A stretch of DNA of 64,000 nt. It comes from Dechloromonas sp. (GTDB taxonomy: Bacteria; Pseudomonadota; Gammaproteobacteria; Burkholderiales; Rhodocyclaceae). The notes under the pieces are model-generated. The model did not search any database. It saw only the letters and a program-made list of their open reading frames with translations, and had not been told where the DNA came from. Each line of letters begins with the position of its first letter. Position 1 is the first letter of the stretch. Positions 56,440-64,000 of the stretch are shown here, piece after piece. Made by a program: the position numbers and the translations under genes. Location of the stretch: NCBI GenBank assembly GCA_016790815.1, contig JAEUOG010000013.1:1-64000 (forward strand), written 5' to 3'.

Positions 56440-57312
56440 ATGCGCTCACCCCTGACCCTGTTGCTCCCATTTGCCCTCCTCCTGCTGCTCAGCGGCTGCA
56501 TGTCGCGTGGCATCCCGCTGGCCAGCGGCAATGGCGAACAACCGGCAGCGCGCGCCGTGCTGCAGAAATCGGCGGAAGCACACGGCCTGGCTGCCTTCCG
56601 CCAGATTGAGGACATCAGCGTCGGTTATGCCGGTGAGTGGTACGGGCTGGTCAGCAAAATGCAACCGACGCTGATCGATGCCGATTTCCGTCAGGGTTCA
56701 CAGGAGCGGATCATCTTCAAGGGCGGGCCGCTGATCGGACAGCGCCATCTTGGCCCGAAGGGCAGCAAGCAGGTCATCCGCCGCAGCGGCGAGGTGCAGG
56801 TTTTCTACAACGATGTGCCGAGCGCCGACCGCGACGTGCTCGCTGCGGCAGCGCTGGTCGCCGACGGCTACCGGATGTTCCTGACCGGGCCGTTCTATTT
56901 TCTCGTTGGCAACCTGAGTCTGGAAATGGGCGAAGACGAAACCGTCGAAGGTCGCCCGTGCACGACGCTGGTTGCCGTGCGTCGCCCCGGCCACGGGCTG
57001 TCGGCCGAGGATCGTTACCTGCTGTTCATCGACGCCGAAAACCACCTGCTGCGCCGCGTCCGCTTCACGATGGAAGGGCTGGAATCGACGCAGGGCGCCA
57101 TCGCGGAGGTCGAGTTCTTCGACCACAAGGAGATCGCCGGCGTTACCTGGCCAACCCGTTTTTACGAGCGTCTGCGCAAGCCCATCCCCAGCCTGCCGGT
57201 GCATGACTGGCGGCTGATCGGGCTGGATGTGAATCGCGGCCTGAGCGAAGCGGACATTGCCGGGCCGAGCTTTTCCCCCAAAGCGGCTGAAGCCGCCCGG
57301 CCGATCAAATAA
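56440..57312 (+). CDS. Hypothetical outer-membrane-type lipoprotein
   Basis: 290 residues with a lipobox (LLLLLSGC, lipidated Cys at about 20). The mature part (AEAHGL...IEDISVGYAGEW onward) has a beta-rich, LolA/LppX-like look with repeated strands such as YLLFIDAENHLLRRVRF, but no named domain can be assigned. It lies 6 bp upstream of the YkgJ-type gene. Confidence 0.65.
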   Translation: MRSPLTLLLPFALLLLLSGCMSRGIPLASGNGEQPAARAVLQKSAEAHGLAAFRQIEDISVGYAGEWYGLVSKMQPTLIDADFRQGSQERIIFKGGPLIGQRHLGPKGSKQVIRRSGEVQVFYNDVPSADRDVLAAAALVADGYRMFLTGPFYFLVGNLSLEMGEDETVEGRPCTTLVAVRRPGHGLSAEDRYLLFIDAENHLLRRVRFTMEGLESTQGAIAEVEFFDHKEIAGVTWPTRFYERLRKPIPSLPVHDWRLIGLDVNRGLSEADIAGPSFSPKAAEAARPIK

Positions 57313-57318
57313 GCAACA

Positions 57319-57834
57319 ATGAGCCAACTGACCGAACTCCACGTCGATATCGACGCCCGGGTGGCCAGCATCCGTGAAAACACGGCCGACTGGCTGTGTG
57401 GCAAGGGTTGCGATAGCTGCTGCAAGCGGCTGGCCGAGGTGCCGCAACTGACTGCCGCCGAATGGGACTTGCTGCGCGAAGGCCTGGCCGGGTTGGCGGC
57501 TGATCACCTGCAAGCCATCAGCCGCAAGATCGCCGCCGTGGCCAATTCAACGGCCCGCCCCGTCATCTGCCCGCTGCTCGACCACGCCACCGGCGCCTGC
57601 CCGGTCTATCTGCACCGCCCGGTAGCCTGCCGCACCTATGGCTTTTACATGCAGCGTGACCTCGGGCTGTTCTGCCGCGACATCGAAAAACAGGTGGCCG
57701 ATGGCGCCCTGCCAAACGTGGTCTGGGGCAATCACGATGCCATCGATCACCGACTGGCCGGGTTGGGTGAAAGTCGGCCGCTGACCGAATGGTTTGCCGA
57801 CTGGGTACGTGACGGCCAGCCCTCGGCGCAGTAA
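57319..57834 (+). CDS. YkgJ-type cysteine cluster protein
   Basis: 171 residues. CGKGCDSCCKR near residue 31, then CPLLDHATGACPVYLHRPVACRTYG form the CxxxCxxCC...CP...C...C pattern of the YkgJ family, thought to bind zinc or an iron-sulfur cluster. Function unknown. Convergent with the photolyase gene, 9 bp apart. Confidence 0.83.
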   Translation: MSQLTELHVDIDARVASIRENTADWLCGKGCDSCCKRLAEVPQLTAAEWDLLREGLAGLAADHLQAISRKIAAVANSTARPVICPLLDHATGACPVYLHRPVACRTYGFYMQRDLGLFCRDIEKQVADGALPNVVWGNHDAIDHRLAGLGESRPLTEWFADWVRDGQPSAQ

Positions 57835-57843
57835 GGCAGCCGC

Positions 57844-59373
57844 CTACAAACCCTCGATCCCGGCCCGAATTTCATCCGCCCTGCCCTGCGCGGCATCCAG
57901 GGCTTCCGGGCTCATTTTGGCGAGCTGGAGATAGACCATCCCCAGCCTTGGGTTGGCCGCCAGACGTTCGCGGTTACGGGCGAAAAAATCCCAGTACAGC
58001 GCATTGAACGGACAGGCCCGCTCGCCGAGGCGCGCCTTTTTGTCGTAATGGCACCCCTTGCAGTAATCGCTCATGCGGTCGATGTAGGCGGCGCTCGACA
58101 CATAGGGTTTGGTGGCAAGCCTTCCACCATCGGCGAACTGGCTCATGCCGACGGTGTTGGGCAGCTCAACCCATTCAAAGGCATCGATATAGACGCCGAG
58201 ATACCAGCCATGCACCGCCGCCGGATTGAGCCCGGCGAGCAGCGCGAAGTTGCCGATCACCATCAGTCGCTGAATATGGTGGGCATAAGCGTGTTCAAGC
58301 GACTGGCCAATAGCGTGCGACAGGCAGCGCATTTTGGTCTCGCCAGTCCAGAACCATGACGGCAGCGGCCGATGATGATCGAAGTAGTTCTGCGCTTCGT
58401 AGCCGGGCATGTTGGCCCAATAGACGCCGCGCACGTATTCGCGCCAGCCGAGAATCTGCCGGATGAACCCTTCTGCGGCCGCCAGCGGCACGCGGCCGGA
58501 TTCATGCGCCTCAACTGCCCTGGCAACGACCTCGCGCGGATTGAGCATCTTGGTGTTCAGGCCAAAGGAAAGTAGCGAGTGGAAGAGTCGCCAGGCGCGA
58601 TAGGTCAGTGCATCCTGGAAATCGCCGAAATGCGGCAGGGCTTCGGCTATGAAATCATCAAGCTGCTGCAAGGCTTCGACCCGGTTCAGCGGCCAGCGAA
58701 AGTGCTGCGCGCTCGGCTCGCCAAAGCTGGCGACACCGGCCTGCCGGATGCTTTGCCACAGCCCCGAATGATCGTGCTCGCCGCGCCAGTCGGCCGGCTC
58801 GCGCGGCAGGCCCGGCCAGGGCTTGCGGTTGTCGTGATCGAAATTCCACTGGCCACCCAGCGGCTTGGCGGGGCCGGCCATCAGCACGCGGTGACGAATC
58901 CGCATCTGACGGTAGAAATGCTCCATGAGCCATTGCTTGCGCTCGGCGAAAAGCTGGGCTGCTTCGTCGCGGCGGGTGTAGAAATGTTCGCTATCAACCA
59001 TCCGACCGGGGATGGCGAGCTGCTTGGCGTAGTCGGCAAGTTGCTGATCAAGCCGCCATTCGTCGGGCGCCTGATACTCGAAGGCGCTGGCCGAATAGTG
59101 GGCGATCAGCGCATCCAGATTTGCCGGCAGCGATTGACGGTTGGCCGGGTCGTCAATCGCCAGGTAATGCACGCGATGCCCCTCTAGCTGCAACTGCCGG
59201 GCAAAGTCGCGCATGGCGGCGAAGATGGCGATGATTTTCTGGGCGTGGTGCAGGACGTAATCGGTTTCCTGACGCATCTCCATCAGAATGTAAACCGAGT
59301 TGTCATCAGGCGCCGAAAACCAGCTGTGTTGCGGATTGAGCTGGTCGCCAAGGATCAGGCGGAGTGTGGTCAT
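57844..59373 (-). CDS. Prokaryotic (6-4) photolyase / FeS-cryptochrome family protein
   Basis: 509 residues. The N-terminal Rossmann region (LRLILGDQLNPQHSWF) and C-terminal FAD-binding helices (NTVGMSQFADGG, TKPYVSSAAYIDRMS) match the deoxyribodipyrimidine photolyase-related (FeS-BCP) group. The four Cys of the [4Fe-4S] cluster are present: one in MRCLSHAIG and three in YCKGCHYDKKARLGERAC. Such enzymes repair (6-4) photoproducts with blue or UV-A light, or act as photoreceptors. Its start overlaps the DUF2256 gene (ATGA). Confidence 0.9.
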   Translation of the reverse strand: MTTLRLILGDQLNPQHSWFSAPDDNSVYILMEMRQETDYVLHHAQKIIAIFAAMRDFARQLQLEGHRVHYLAIDDPANRQSLPANLDALIAHYSASAFEYQAPDEWRLDQQLADYAKQLAIPGRMVDSEHFYTRRDEAAQLFAERKQWLMEHFYRQMRIRHRVLMAGPAKPLGGQWNFDHDNRKPWPGLPREPADWRGEHDHSGLWQSIRQAGVASFGEPSAQHFRWPLNRVEALQQLDDFIAEALPHFGDFQDALTYRAWRLFHSLLSFGLNTKMLNPREVVARAVEAHESGRVPLAAAEGFIRQILGWREYVRGVYWANMPGYEAQNYFDHHRPLPSWFWTGETKMRCLSHAIGQSLEHAYAHHIQRLMVIGNFALLAGLNPAAVHGWYLGVYIDAFEWVELPNTVGMSQFADGGRLATKPYVSSAAYIDRMSDYCKGCHYDKKARLGERACPFNALYWDFFARNRERLAANPRLGMVYLQLAKMSPEALDAAQGRADEIRAGIEGL

Positions 59374-59516
59374 GATTTTCCCTGACGATTTCGCCGGCAG
59401 CGTTCGGAGCAGTACTTGACCTCAGCCCAAACAGCGGCCCATTTTTTTCGCCAAAAATACGGTCGACCGCAGCAGATACAAGTCTTGCTCGGCAAATGAA
59501 TCTTTTTGATGGACAT
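59370..59516 (-). CDS. DUF2256 small protein
   Basis: 48 residues from ATG 59516. It has the family pattern K-T-C-x2-C-G-R, WRKKW and VKYCSERCRRNR: four Cys that can form a zinc-ribbon-like site. DUF2256 genes commonly accompany FeS-type photolyases, and here the stop overlaps the photolyase start by 4 bp. Function unknown. A longer in-frame start at 59633 lacks support. Confidence 0.85.
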   Translation of the reverse strand: MSIKKIHLPSKTCICCGRPYFWRKKWAAVWAEVKYCSERCRRNRQGKS

Positions 59517-59529
59517 TGAAAGGAGGAAG

Positions 59530-59664
59530 ATGAAAAACACAAGCCGTGCAGGTTGGACAATCTTACTTGAAAATCTATTTTGTCCTAGACAATTAAAACA
59601 TATCGATGCAAAATTCATCCGACAAGTTTGCACACCATGTTCCAGAAAAATCGCTTCAAGTTAG
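59530..59664 (+). CDS. Possible small ORF of 44 codons
   Basis: ATG 59530 follows an excellent Shine-Dalgarno sequence (AAAGGAGG, 59519-59526) and reads MKNTSRAGWTILLEN... to TAG 59664, with three Cys including a C-x2-C pair. The AT-rich composition is unlike the flanking genes and it would run divergently from DUF2256. No similarity recognised; it may be a leader peptide or chance. Confidence 0.3.
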   Translation: MKNTSRAGWTILLENLFCPRQLKHIDAKFIRQVCTPCSRKIASS

Positions 59665-59767
59665 AGACAAAAGCGACCATACACCCCGACTCCAGCGAGG
59701 AGATCATGATCACCACAGACCACAACTCGTCCTGGACAATTCAGTTTCCTCGCCCGGAGGCAACTTG

Positions 59768-60220
59768 ATGATCACCGCCAAAGCTGACGCGCTGATCTTC
59801 CACGAAATAGAGCCTGTCTTTCGCTTTGTAGCGCTCGACTTTCCGAAGAATTACCCGCGTTGGTCGCCCGAGGTCAGCAAGCTTGAACCGCTGACGGCAG
59901 GGCCGGTGCAGCCCGGTTTCCAGGCGCGGCAAATTCGCGTCGATCAGGGGCACAAGACCGATTCCGTTTTTGAGGTCAGCGAAATGATTGCGCTGCGCCG
60001 GGTCATTTTTCGCGGGGTCACGGCGCCGTATGTCTCGACGTACGAATTCGATGACCTGAAGGCATCGACCCGGCTGACTTTCACGTTTGAGTTGCGTGAA
60101 GTTGAGGCGCGTTTGCGGCCCTTTGAAAAGCTGATCCGCATTGCCCTCGAGGACGGCGCCAAGCGCACCGTCAAGCGGTTGAAACTGCTGATCGAGAAGG
60201 AGATGCTCGATGACTGGTAA
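59768..60220 (+). CDS. SRPBCC/START-like domain protein
   Basis: 150 residues from ATG 59768 with GGAGG 7-11 bp upstream. Single SRPBCC ligand-pocket domain (polyketide-cyclase-like), e.g. YPRWSPEVSKLEPL near the start and RLTFTFELREVEARL later, then a long C-terminal helix. Adjacent to a LOV photoreceptor, a partnership seen near other short-LOV genes. Ligand unknown. In-frame upstream ATGs are not supported. Confidence 0.8.
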   Translation: MITAKADALIFHEIEPVFRFVALDFPKNYPRWSPEVSKLEPLTAGPVQPGFQARQIRVDQGHKTDSVFEVSEMIALRRVIFRGVTAPYVSTYEFDDLKASTRLTFTFELREVEARLRPFEKLIRIALEDGAKRTVKRLKLLIEKEMLDDW

Positions 60221-60274
60221 GCGCTTGCAAAATCCCCTTGCCGACTGCTACACCTCAATTCTGGAGAATCAATC

Positions 60275-60706
60275 ATGTTCATAGCCACCAAGGACGAAGG
60301 CGTCATTCCCTACGTTCTGACGCAGATCCTCGACGCCTGCGTCAATGGCGTCACGCTCTCCGACCCGGATCAGCCGGACAGCCCGCTGGTGTACGTCAAT
60401 CGCGTTTTCGAAGAGATGTCGGGCTACACCCAGGATGAAATGATCGGTCGCAACTGCCGTTTCTTGCAGGGCGATGACCATGACCAACCCGCCCTGCAAA
60501 CCCTGCGCGAAGCAATGGCGCAGCACCAGCCCTGCACCGTTACGCTGCGCAACTACCGCAAGAATGGCGAGCTCTTTCTCAACAAATTGTCGATCCGTCC
60601 ACTGGTCGACCGCGACAACCGGGTGATCTATTACCTCGGCATCCAGTACGATCTGAGCAAGCAGCCCGATTCTGGTCCTGTGCCTGACCTGACCCTGCAC
60701 CTTTAA
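60275..60706 (+). CDS. Short LOV-domain blue-light photoreceptor
   Basis: 143 residues with almost nothing outside a LOV-type PAS domain. GRNCRFLQG contains the reactive Cys that forms the flavin adduct, followed by the TVTLRNYRKNGELFLNKLSI and YYLGIQYDLS elements that hold FMN. It has no output domain, so it must signal through a partner or by dimer rearrangement, as in Pseudomonas short-LOV proteins. Confidence 0.92.
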   Translation: MFIATKDEGVIPYVLTQILDACVNGVTLSDPDQPDSPLVYVNRVFEEMSGYTQDEMIGRNCRFLQGDDHDQPALQTLREAMAQHQPCTVTLRNYRKNGELFLNKLSIRPLVDRDNRVIYYLGIQYDLSKQPDSGPVPDLTLHL

Positions 60707-60729
60707 TTTCTGATCTGGTTTGCCCGGAC

Positions 60730-61383
60730 ATGCTTGAGATAACCTCCCTGTCGCGCAGTTTCAATGGCCGAGTGGCGCTGCACAGCACCTCGCTCAAGCT
60801 GAACGACGGTGAATATGTGGCGATTGTCGGCGAATCCGGGGTCGGCAAATCGACCCTGCTCAACCTCATCGCCGGCCTCGACCGCGCCGATCAGGGGAGC
60901 GTTGTTCTTGATGGCGACAACCTGTCAGAACTCGACGAAGCCGCCTTGACCCGATGGCGGCGGAACAAGCTGGGCTTTGTTTTTCAGGCCTTTCACATCC
61001 TCCCGCACCTGAACCTGTTGCAGAACGTCGCGCTGCCGCTCTGGTTACAAGGCGATTCCGGCGCCGCTGCGGATGACACCGCCCGTCAGATGCTGGAAGC
61101 CGTCGGCCTCGGTGAGCGCGCAGCCAGTTGGCCGCATGAGTTGTCCGGCGGCGAATTGCAGCGGGTGGCCATCGCCCGCGCGCTGGTTCATCGCCCGCGC
61201 CTCGTGCTGGCCGACGAGCCGACCGGCAATCTCGACCCGGCCAATGCGACCCGCGTCCTCGCCCTGCTCGGCGAACGCATCCGCGCGGTCGGGGCGATCG
61301 GCATTCTCGTCACGCACTCCCGCGAAGCAGCAGCCACGGCGGATCGCGTCCTGCACCTGACGCCAGACGGCCTGCAGGAATGA
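60730..61383 (+). CDS. LolD-like ABC transporter ATP-binding protein
   Basis: 217 residues. Walker A GESGVGKST, Q-loop VFQAFHILPHLN, signature [16 protein letters not shown] and Walker [14 protein letters not shown]. It belongs to the MacB/LolD group and precedes a double-FtsX permease (4-bp overlap), which makes an AttFG-like pair. Confidence 0.9.
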   Translation: MLEITSLSRSFNGRVALHSTSLKLNDGEYVAIVGESGVGKSTLLNLIAGLDRADQGSVVLDGDNLSELDEAALTRWRRNKLGFVFQAFHILPHLNLLQNVALPLWLQGDSGAAADDTARQMLEAVGLGERAASWPHELSGGELQRVAIARALVHRPRLVLADEPTGNLDPANATRVLALLGERIRAVGAIGILVTHSREAAATADRVLHLTPDGLQE

Positions 61384-63872
61384 CACTGGCCCCAGTCTTT
61401 CTCGGCTCGCTCGGCCGACGGCGCATGGCGACACTTTTCTCTTTGGTCGCCATCGTCCTCGGCGTGGCCCTGGGCATGGCCGTGCAGGCCATCCACGAAG
61501 CGGCGCTCAATGAATTTGGCCGTGGCGTGCGCGTGCTGGCTGGCGAGTCTGATCTGCGCGTGCTCGGCCCGGCCAGTGGTTTTGATGAAACACTCTACGA
61601 GCAAATCCTGCAGCACCCAGGGGTTGCCCATGCCACGCCCATTGTCGAGGTCGAGGCCAAGCTGGCCGGTCACGAACAGCCGTTGCGCGTCCTCGGCATC
61701 GACATTTTCACGCTGGCGCGCGTTGCACCGCGACTGCTACCACAGAGCCAGGATAAATCCGACCGCTTTGCGACGCTGGCTGAACAATCACTGTTTCTCA
61801 GCCAGGCGGCGCAGCAAGCCTACGGAGTCAAACTTGGCGACGAACTGAGCGTGCAGGACGGCAGCCGTGCGCTCAAGCTGCGTATTGCCGGCGACCTGCC
61901 GGGGCTTGCCGATGGCCAGCGCCTGGCCGTCATGGATATTGCGAGCGCCCAGACGGCCTTCGGGCGCATCGGCAAGCTGTCCCGAATCGATTTGGTCGTC
62001 GCCAAATCGAGTTCGCCTGAAAGCCTGCGCCGCAGTTTGCAGGGCAGCTTGCCGGCTGGCGTGCTGCTCGAAGCACCGGAGGCGGCCAGCGAACAATCCG
62101 GCAACCTGAGCCGCGCCTATCGCGTCAATCTCAGCATGCTGGCGGCGATTGCGCTGTTGACCGGCGCCTTTCTGGTGTTTTCGGCGCAGGCGCTATCTGT
62201 CGTCAGGCGACGCAGCGAGTTTGCCTTCCTGCGCGCCCTGGGCCTTGACCGTGCGACCCTGATTCGCTGGCTGCTCGCCGAAGGCGCGCTGGTCGGATTG
62301 ATCGGCGGCGTGATTGGCGTCGCGCTTGGTTACGGCCTGGCCTGGGCGGCGCTGCAATTGCTCGGCGGCGATCTAGGCGCCGGCTATTTTTCCGGGTTGC
62401 AACCGCAGCTTGAATTCAAGCCGGGGCTAACCGCTTTGTACGTCATGCTCGGGCTGCTGGCCGGGCTGGCTGGCGCCGCCGTGCCGGCGCGGCAAGCCGC
62501 CGACATTGCGCCAGCCCAAGCCCTCAAGTCGGCGGGTGATGCGCTGATGATCCGCAACCAGCGCCGCCCTTGGGCTGGATTGCTGGCCCTGGCGCTGAGT
62601 CTGGCGGCCTGCTTCATCCCTCCGCTGGCCGGCCTGCCGCTAGGCGGCTACGGCGCAATTGCCTTTTTGCTGGCCGGCAGCATTTTGCTGCTGCCGGCCG
62701 CCGCCCATCGCCTGACGCAACCGCTGGCCGAACGCGGCACGTCGGTCGCCTGGCGGCTGGCGGCCGCCCGACTGGTCAGCGCCCCCGGTTACGCCGTGGT
62801 GGCGGCCGCTGGCGTGTTGACCAGCGTTGCACTGGCCGTGGCCATGGCGATCATGGTCGCCTCATTCCGTGAATCAGTCGATGAATGGCTGGGCCAATTA
62901 TTGCCGGCAGACCTTTACCTGCGCGCCGGCCGAGCCCAAAGCAGCGCCTACCTGGGCGAGGATTTGCAGGCCGCCATCGCCCGCTCGCCCGGCATCAAGC
63001 ACCTCGAATTCACCCGCCACGACCAGTTGCGCCTGGGCGAAGGTCGCGCCCCGGTGGCCCTGATTGCCCGCCCGCTCCCGGCTGATGGCAGCAACTTGCC
63101 GCTGGTCGGCCAGCCCCAGTTTTCCACCTTGCCGGCACTCTGGATTTCCGAAGCCATGGCCGACCAGTTCGGCTGGCAGCCGGGAAAAGTGGTCGCGCTG
63201 CCGCTGGGTGGCGTCGCGCGTGAATTTCATGTGAACGGTGTGTGGCGCGACTATTCCCGGCAAACCGGTGCGCTGATGATCGATCTTGCGGTCTACCGGA
63301 AATTGACGGGCGATTTGCGGGTGAACGATGCCGCCATTTCCGTTGATGACCCGGCTAGCAGCGAGCAGGTAGCCAGCCGGCTGCTGGCGCTGGCTGCTGG
63401 CGACACACTGGAAGTTGCCCGCCCCGGCGAGATTCGGCAGATCAGCCTGCGCATTTTCGATCGTACTTTTGCCGTCACTTATTTGCTCGAAGCGGTTGCC
63501 ATCGTGATCGGGCTGGCCGGGGTAGCGGCCAGTTTTGCCTCGCTGGCGGCGACCCGGCGCAAAGAGTTCGGGATGCTGCGCCACCTCGGCGTCAGCCGCG
63601 GCCAGATCGGTGCCATGCTGGCCCTTGAGGGCGGACTGGTGGCGAGCATCGGGGTGTTTGGCGGCTTGCTGGCCGGGGGTGGTATCGGCCTGATTCTGAT
63701 CGAGGTGGTCAATCGCCAGAGCTTCCACTGGAGCATGGATTTGCATGTGCCGTGGGGCGCCCTGCTGCTTTTTGCCGGCAGCCTCGTTACCCTCGCCGGG
63801 CTGGCTGCCGTGCTGGCCGGACGGCAGGCGATGCGCCAGGACGCGGTACTCGCCGTGCGCGAGGACTGGTAA
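61380..63872 (+). CDS. AttG/YbbP-like ABC transporter permease with two FtsX halves
   Basis: 830 residues. Two copies of the layout helix-periplasmic domain-three helices: VRRRSEFAFLRALGLDRAT in the first half and ATRRKEFGMLRHLGVSRGQ in the second are the coupling motifs. It pairs with the upstream ATPase and the lipocalin-like protein that follows, as in attFGH-type operons thought to move lipids or hydrophobic material across the envelope. One-base overlap with the next gene. Confidence 0.88.
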   Translation: MTLAPVFLGSLGRRRMATLFSLVAIVLGVALGMAVQAIHEAALNEFGRGVRVLAGESDLRVLGPASGFDETLYEQILQHPGVAHATPIVEVEAKLAGHEQPLRVLGIDIFTLARVAPRLLPQSQDKSDRFATLAEQSLFLSQAAQQAYGVKLGDELSVQDGSRALKLRIAGDLPGLADGQRLAVMDIASAQTAFGRIGKLSRIDLVVAKSSSPESLRRSLQGSLPAGVLLEAPEAASEQSGNLSRAYRVNLSMLAAIALLTGAFLVFSAQALSVVRRRSEFAFLRALGLDRATLIRWLLAEGALVGLIGGVIGVALGYGLAWAALQLLGGDLGAGYFSGLQPQLEFKPGLTALYVMLGLLAGLAGAAVPARQAADIAPAQALKSAGDALMIRNQRRPWAGLLALALSLAACFIPPLAGLPLGGYGAIAFLLAGSILLLPAAAHRLTQPLAERGTSVAWRLAAARLVSAPGYAVVAAAGVLTSVALAVAMAIMVASFRESVDEWLGQLLPADLYLRAGRAQSSAYLGEDLQAAIARSPGIKHLEFTRHDQLRLGEGRAPVALIARPLPADGSNLPLVGQPQFSTLPALWISEAMADQFGWQPGKVVALPLGGVAREFHVNGVWRDYSRQTGALMIDLAVYRKLTGDLRVNDAAISVDDPASSEQVASRLLALAAGDTLEVARPGEIRQISLRIFDRTFAVTYLLEAVAIVIGLAGVAASFASLAATRRKEFGMLRHLGVSRGQIGAMLALEGGLVASIGVFGGLLAGGGIGLILIEVVNRQSFHWSMDLHVPWGALLLFAGSLVTLAGLAAVLAGRQAMRQDAVLAVREDW

Positions 63873-64000
63873 TGCAGCGCCGACAGTTTCTGATGGCGCT
63901 GGCGGCAGGGTACGGCTTGTTGCCGGGTTCTGCGGCGGCGGTCGACTTTGCCCCGGTGCTGGCCGGGCGGCGACTGGTCTTCCCGGATGACTTTGGCGCC
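63872..64000 (+). CDS. AttH/CrtC-like lipocalin protein (3' end outside window)
   Basis: 43 residues are visible before the window ends. QRRQFLMALAAGYG is a signal with a twin-arginine-like start; the following APVLAGRRLVFPDDFGA matches the N-terminal beginning of the AttH/carotenoid-1,2-hydratase-like lipocalin family, normally followed by an EWWY motif outside the window. ATG overlaps the permease stop (TAATG). Confidence 0.75.
   Translation, partial: MQRRQFLMALAAGYGLLPGSAAAVDFAPVLAGRRLVFPDDFGA

Noticed and set aside
59436..59475. Repeat-like sequence (GGCC, T run, GGTCGACCGCAGCA) inside the DUF2256 gene
   Set aside because: It encodes the conserved cysteine/WRKKW core of the family and the spacing between the two ends differs, so the similarity is likely chance.

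Overview
The window is GC-rich, densely coded bacterial chromosome. The gene content (rnfABCDGE, quinone-linked pyrD, kup, nth, a GspE/PilB-like ATPase, many PAS/GGDEF/histidine-kinase proteins) and the style of the proteins fit a betaproteobacterium, most likely of the Rhodocyclales (Dechloromonas/Azonexus type). That placement is inference from gene content, not a database result. No rRNA, tRNA or CRISPR array was seen.

Layout. 0-4.1 kb is an accessory stretch: the 3' part of an MmeI-like DNA methyltransferase, a membrane NERD-domain protein and a BrnT/BrnA toxin-antitoxin pair. 4.1-13.1 kb holds a MaoC-like protein, a LemA/TPM operon, a divergent Lrp/LysE pair, acylphosphatase, the potassium transporter Kup, an ankyrin/DUF411 pair and small unknown genes. 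13.1-19.0 kb is a minus-strand tripartite efflux operon (TolC-like, MacA-like, MacB-like ATPase and permease) ending in an FAD oxidoreductase. 19.8-26.2 kb has pyrD and the complete Rnf complex. 26.3-33.6 kb has an RlmN/Cfr-family paralogue, a two-PAS diguanylate cyclase, nth, a FIST protein, DUF1841 and an orphan PilB/GspE-type ATPase.

34.4-49.6 kb is the most coherent region: 17 consecutive minus-strand genes devoted to zinc starvation, headed by a perfect 24-bp palindromic Zur box and a divergent zur gene. It contains ZnuABC, a ZIP transporter, a ZrgA (DUF2796)-linked ABC exporter-like system with DUF3299, a TonB receptor, DUF1826, two COG0523 zinc GTPases, and stand-in paralogues of zinc enzymes (DksA lacking its zinc-finger cysteines, HisI, QueD, gamma-carbonic anhydrase). 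The block is bracketed by ~185-bp imperfect direct repeats: the 3' end of a Cys-repeat protein gene on the left and a decayed, 5'-truncated copy on the right.

50-54 kb is a two-component cluster. 54.3-59.4 kb holds an MFS transporter, a YgjP-like hydrolase and a lipoprotein. 57.8-60.7 kb is a probable blue-light module (FeS-type photolyase, DUF2256, SRPBCC protein, short LOV protein). 60.7-64 kb is an AttFGH-like ABC system cut by the window end.

A ~36-nt element recurs at least nine times in both orientations. Eight copies lie within about 40 bp downstream of a stop codon, one forms the 3' end of a coding sequence, and another copy lies in an internal protein linker. I do not recognise it as a named family, and it is the main unexplained signal.
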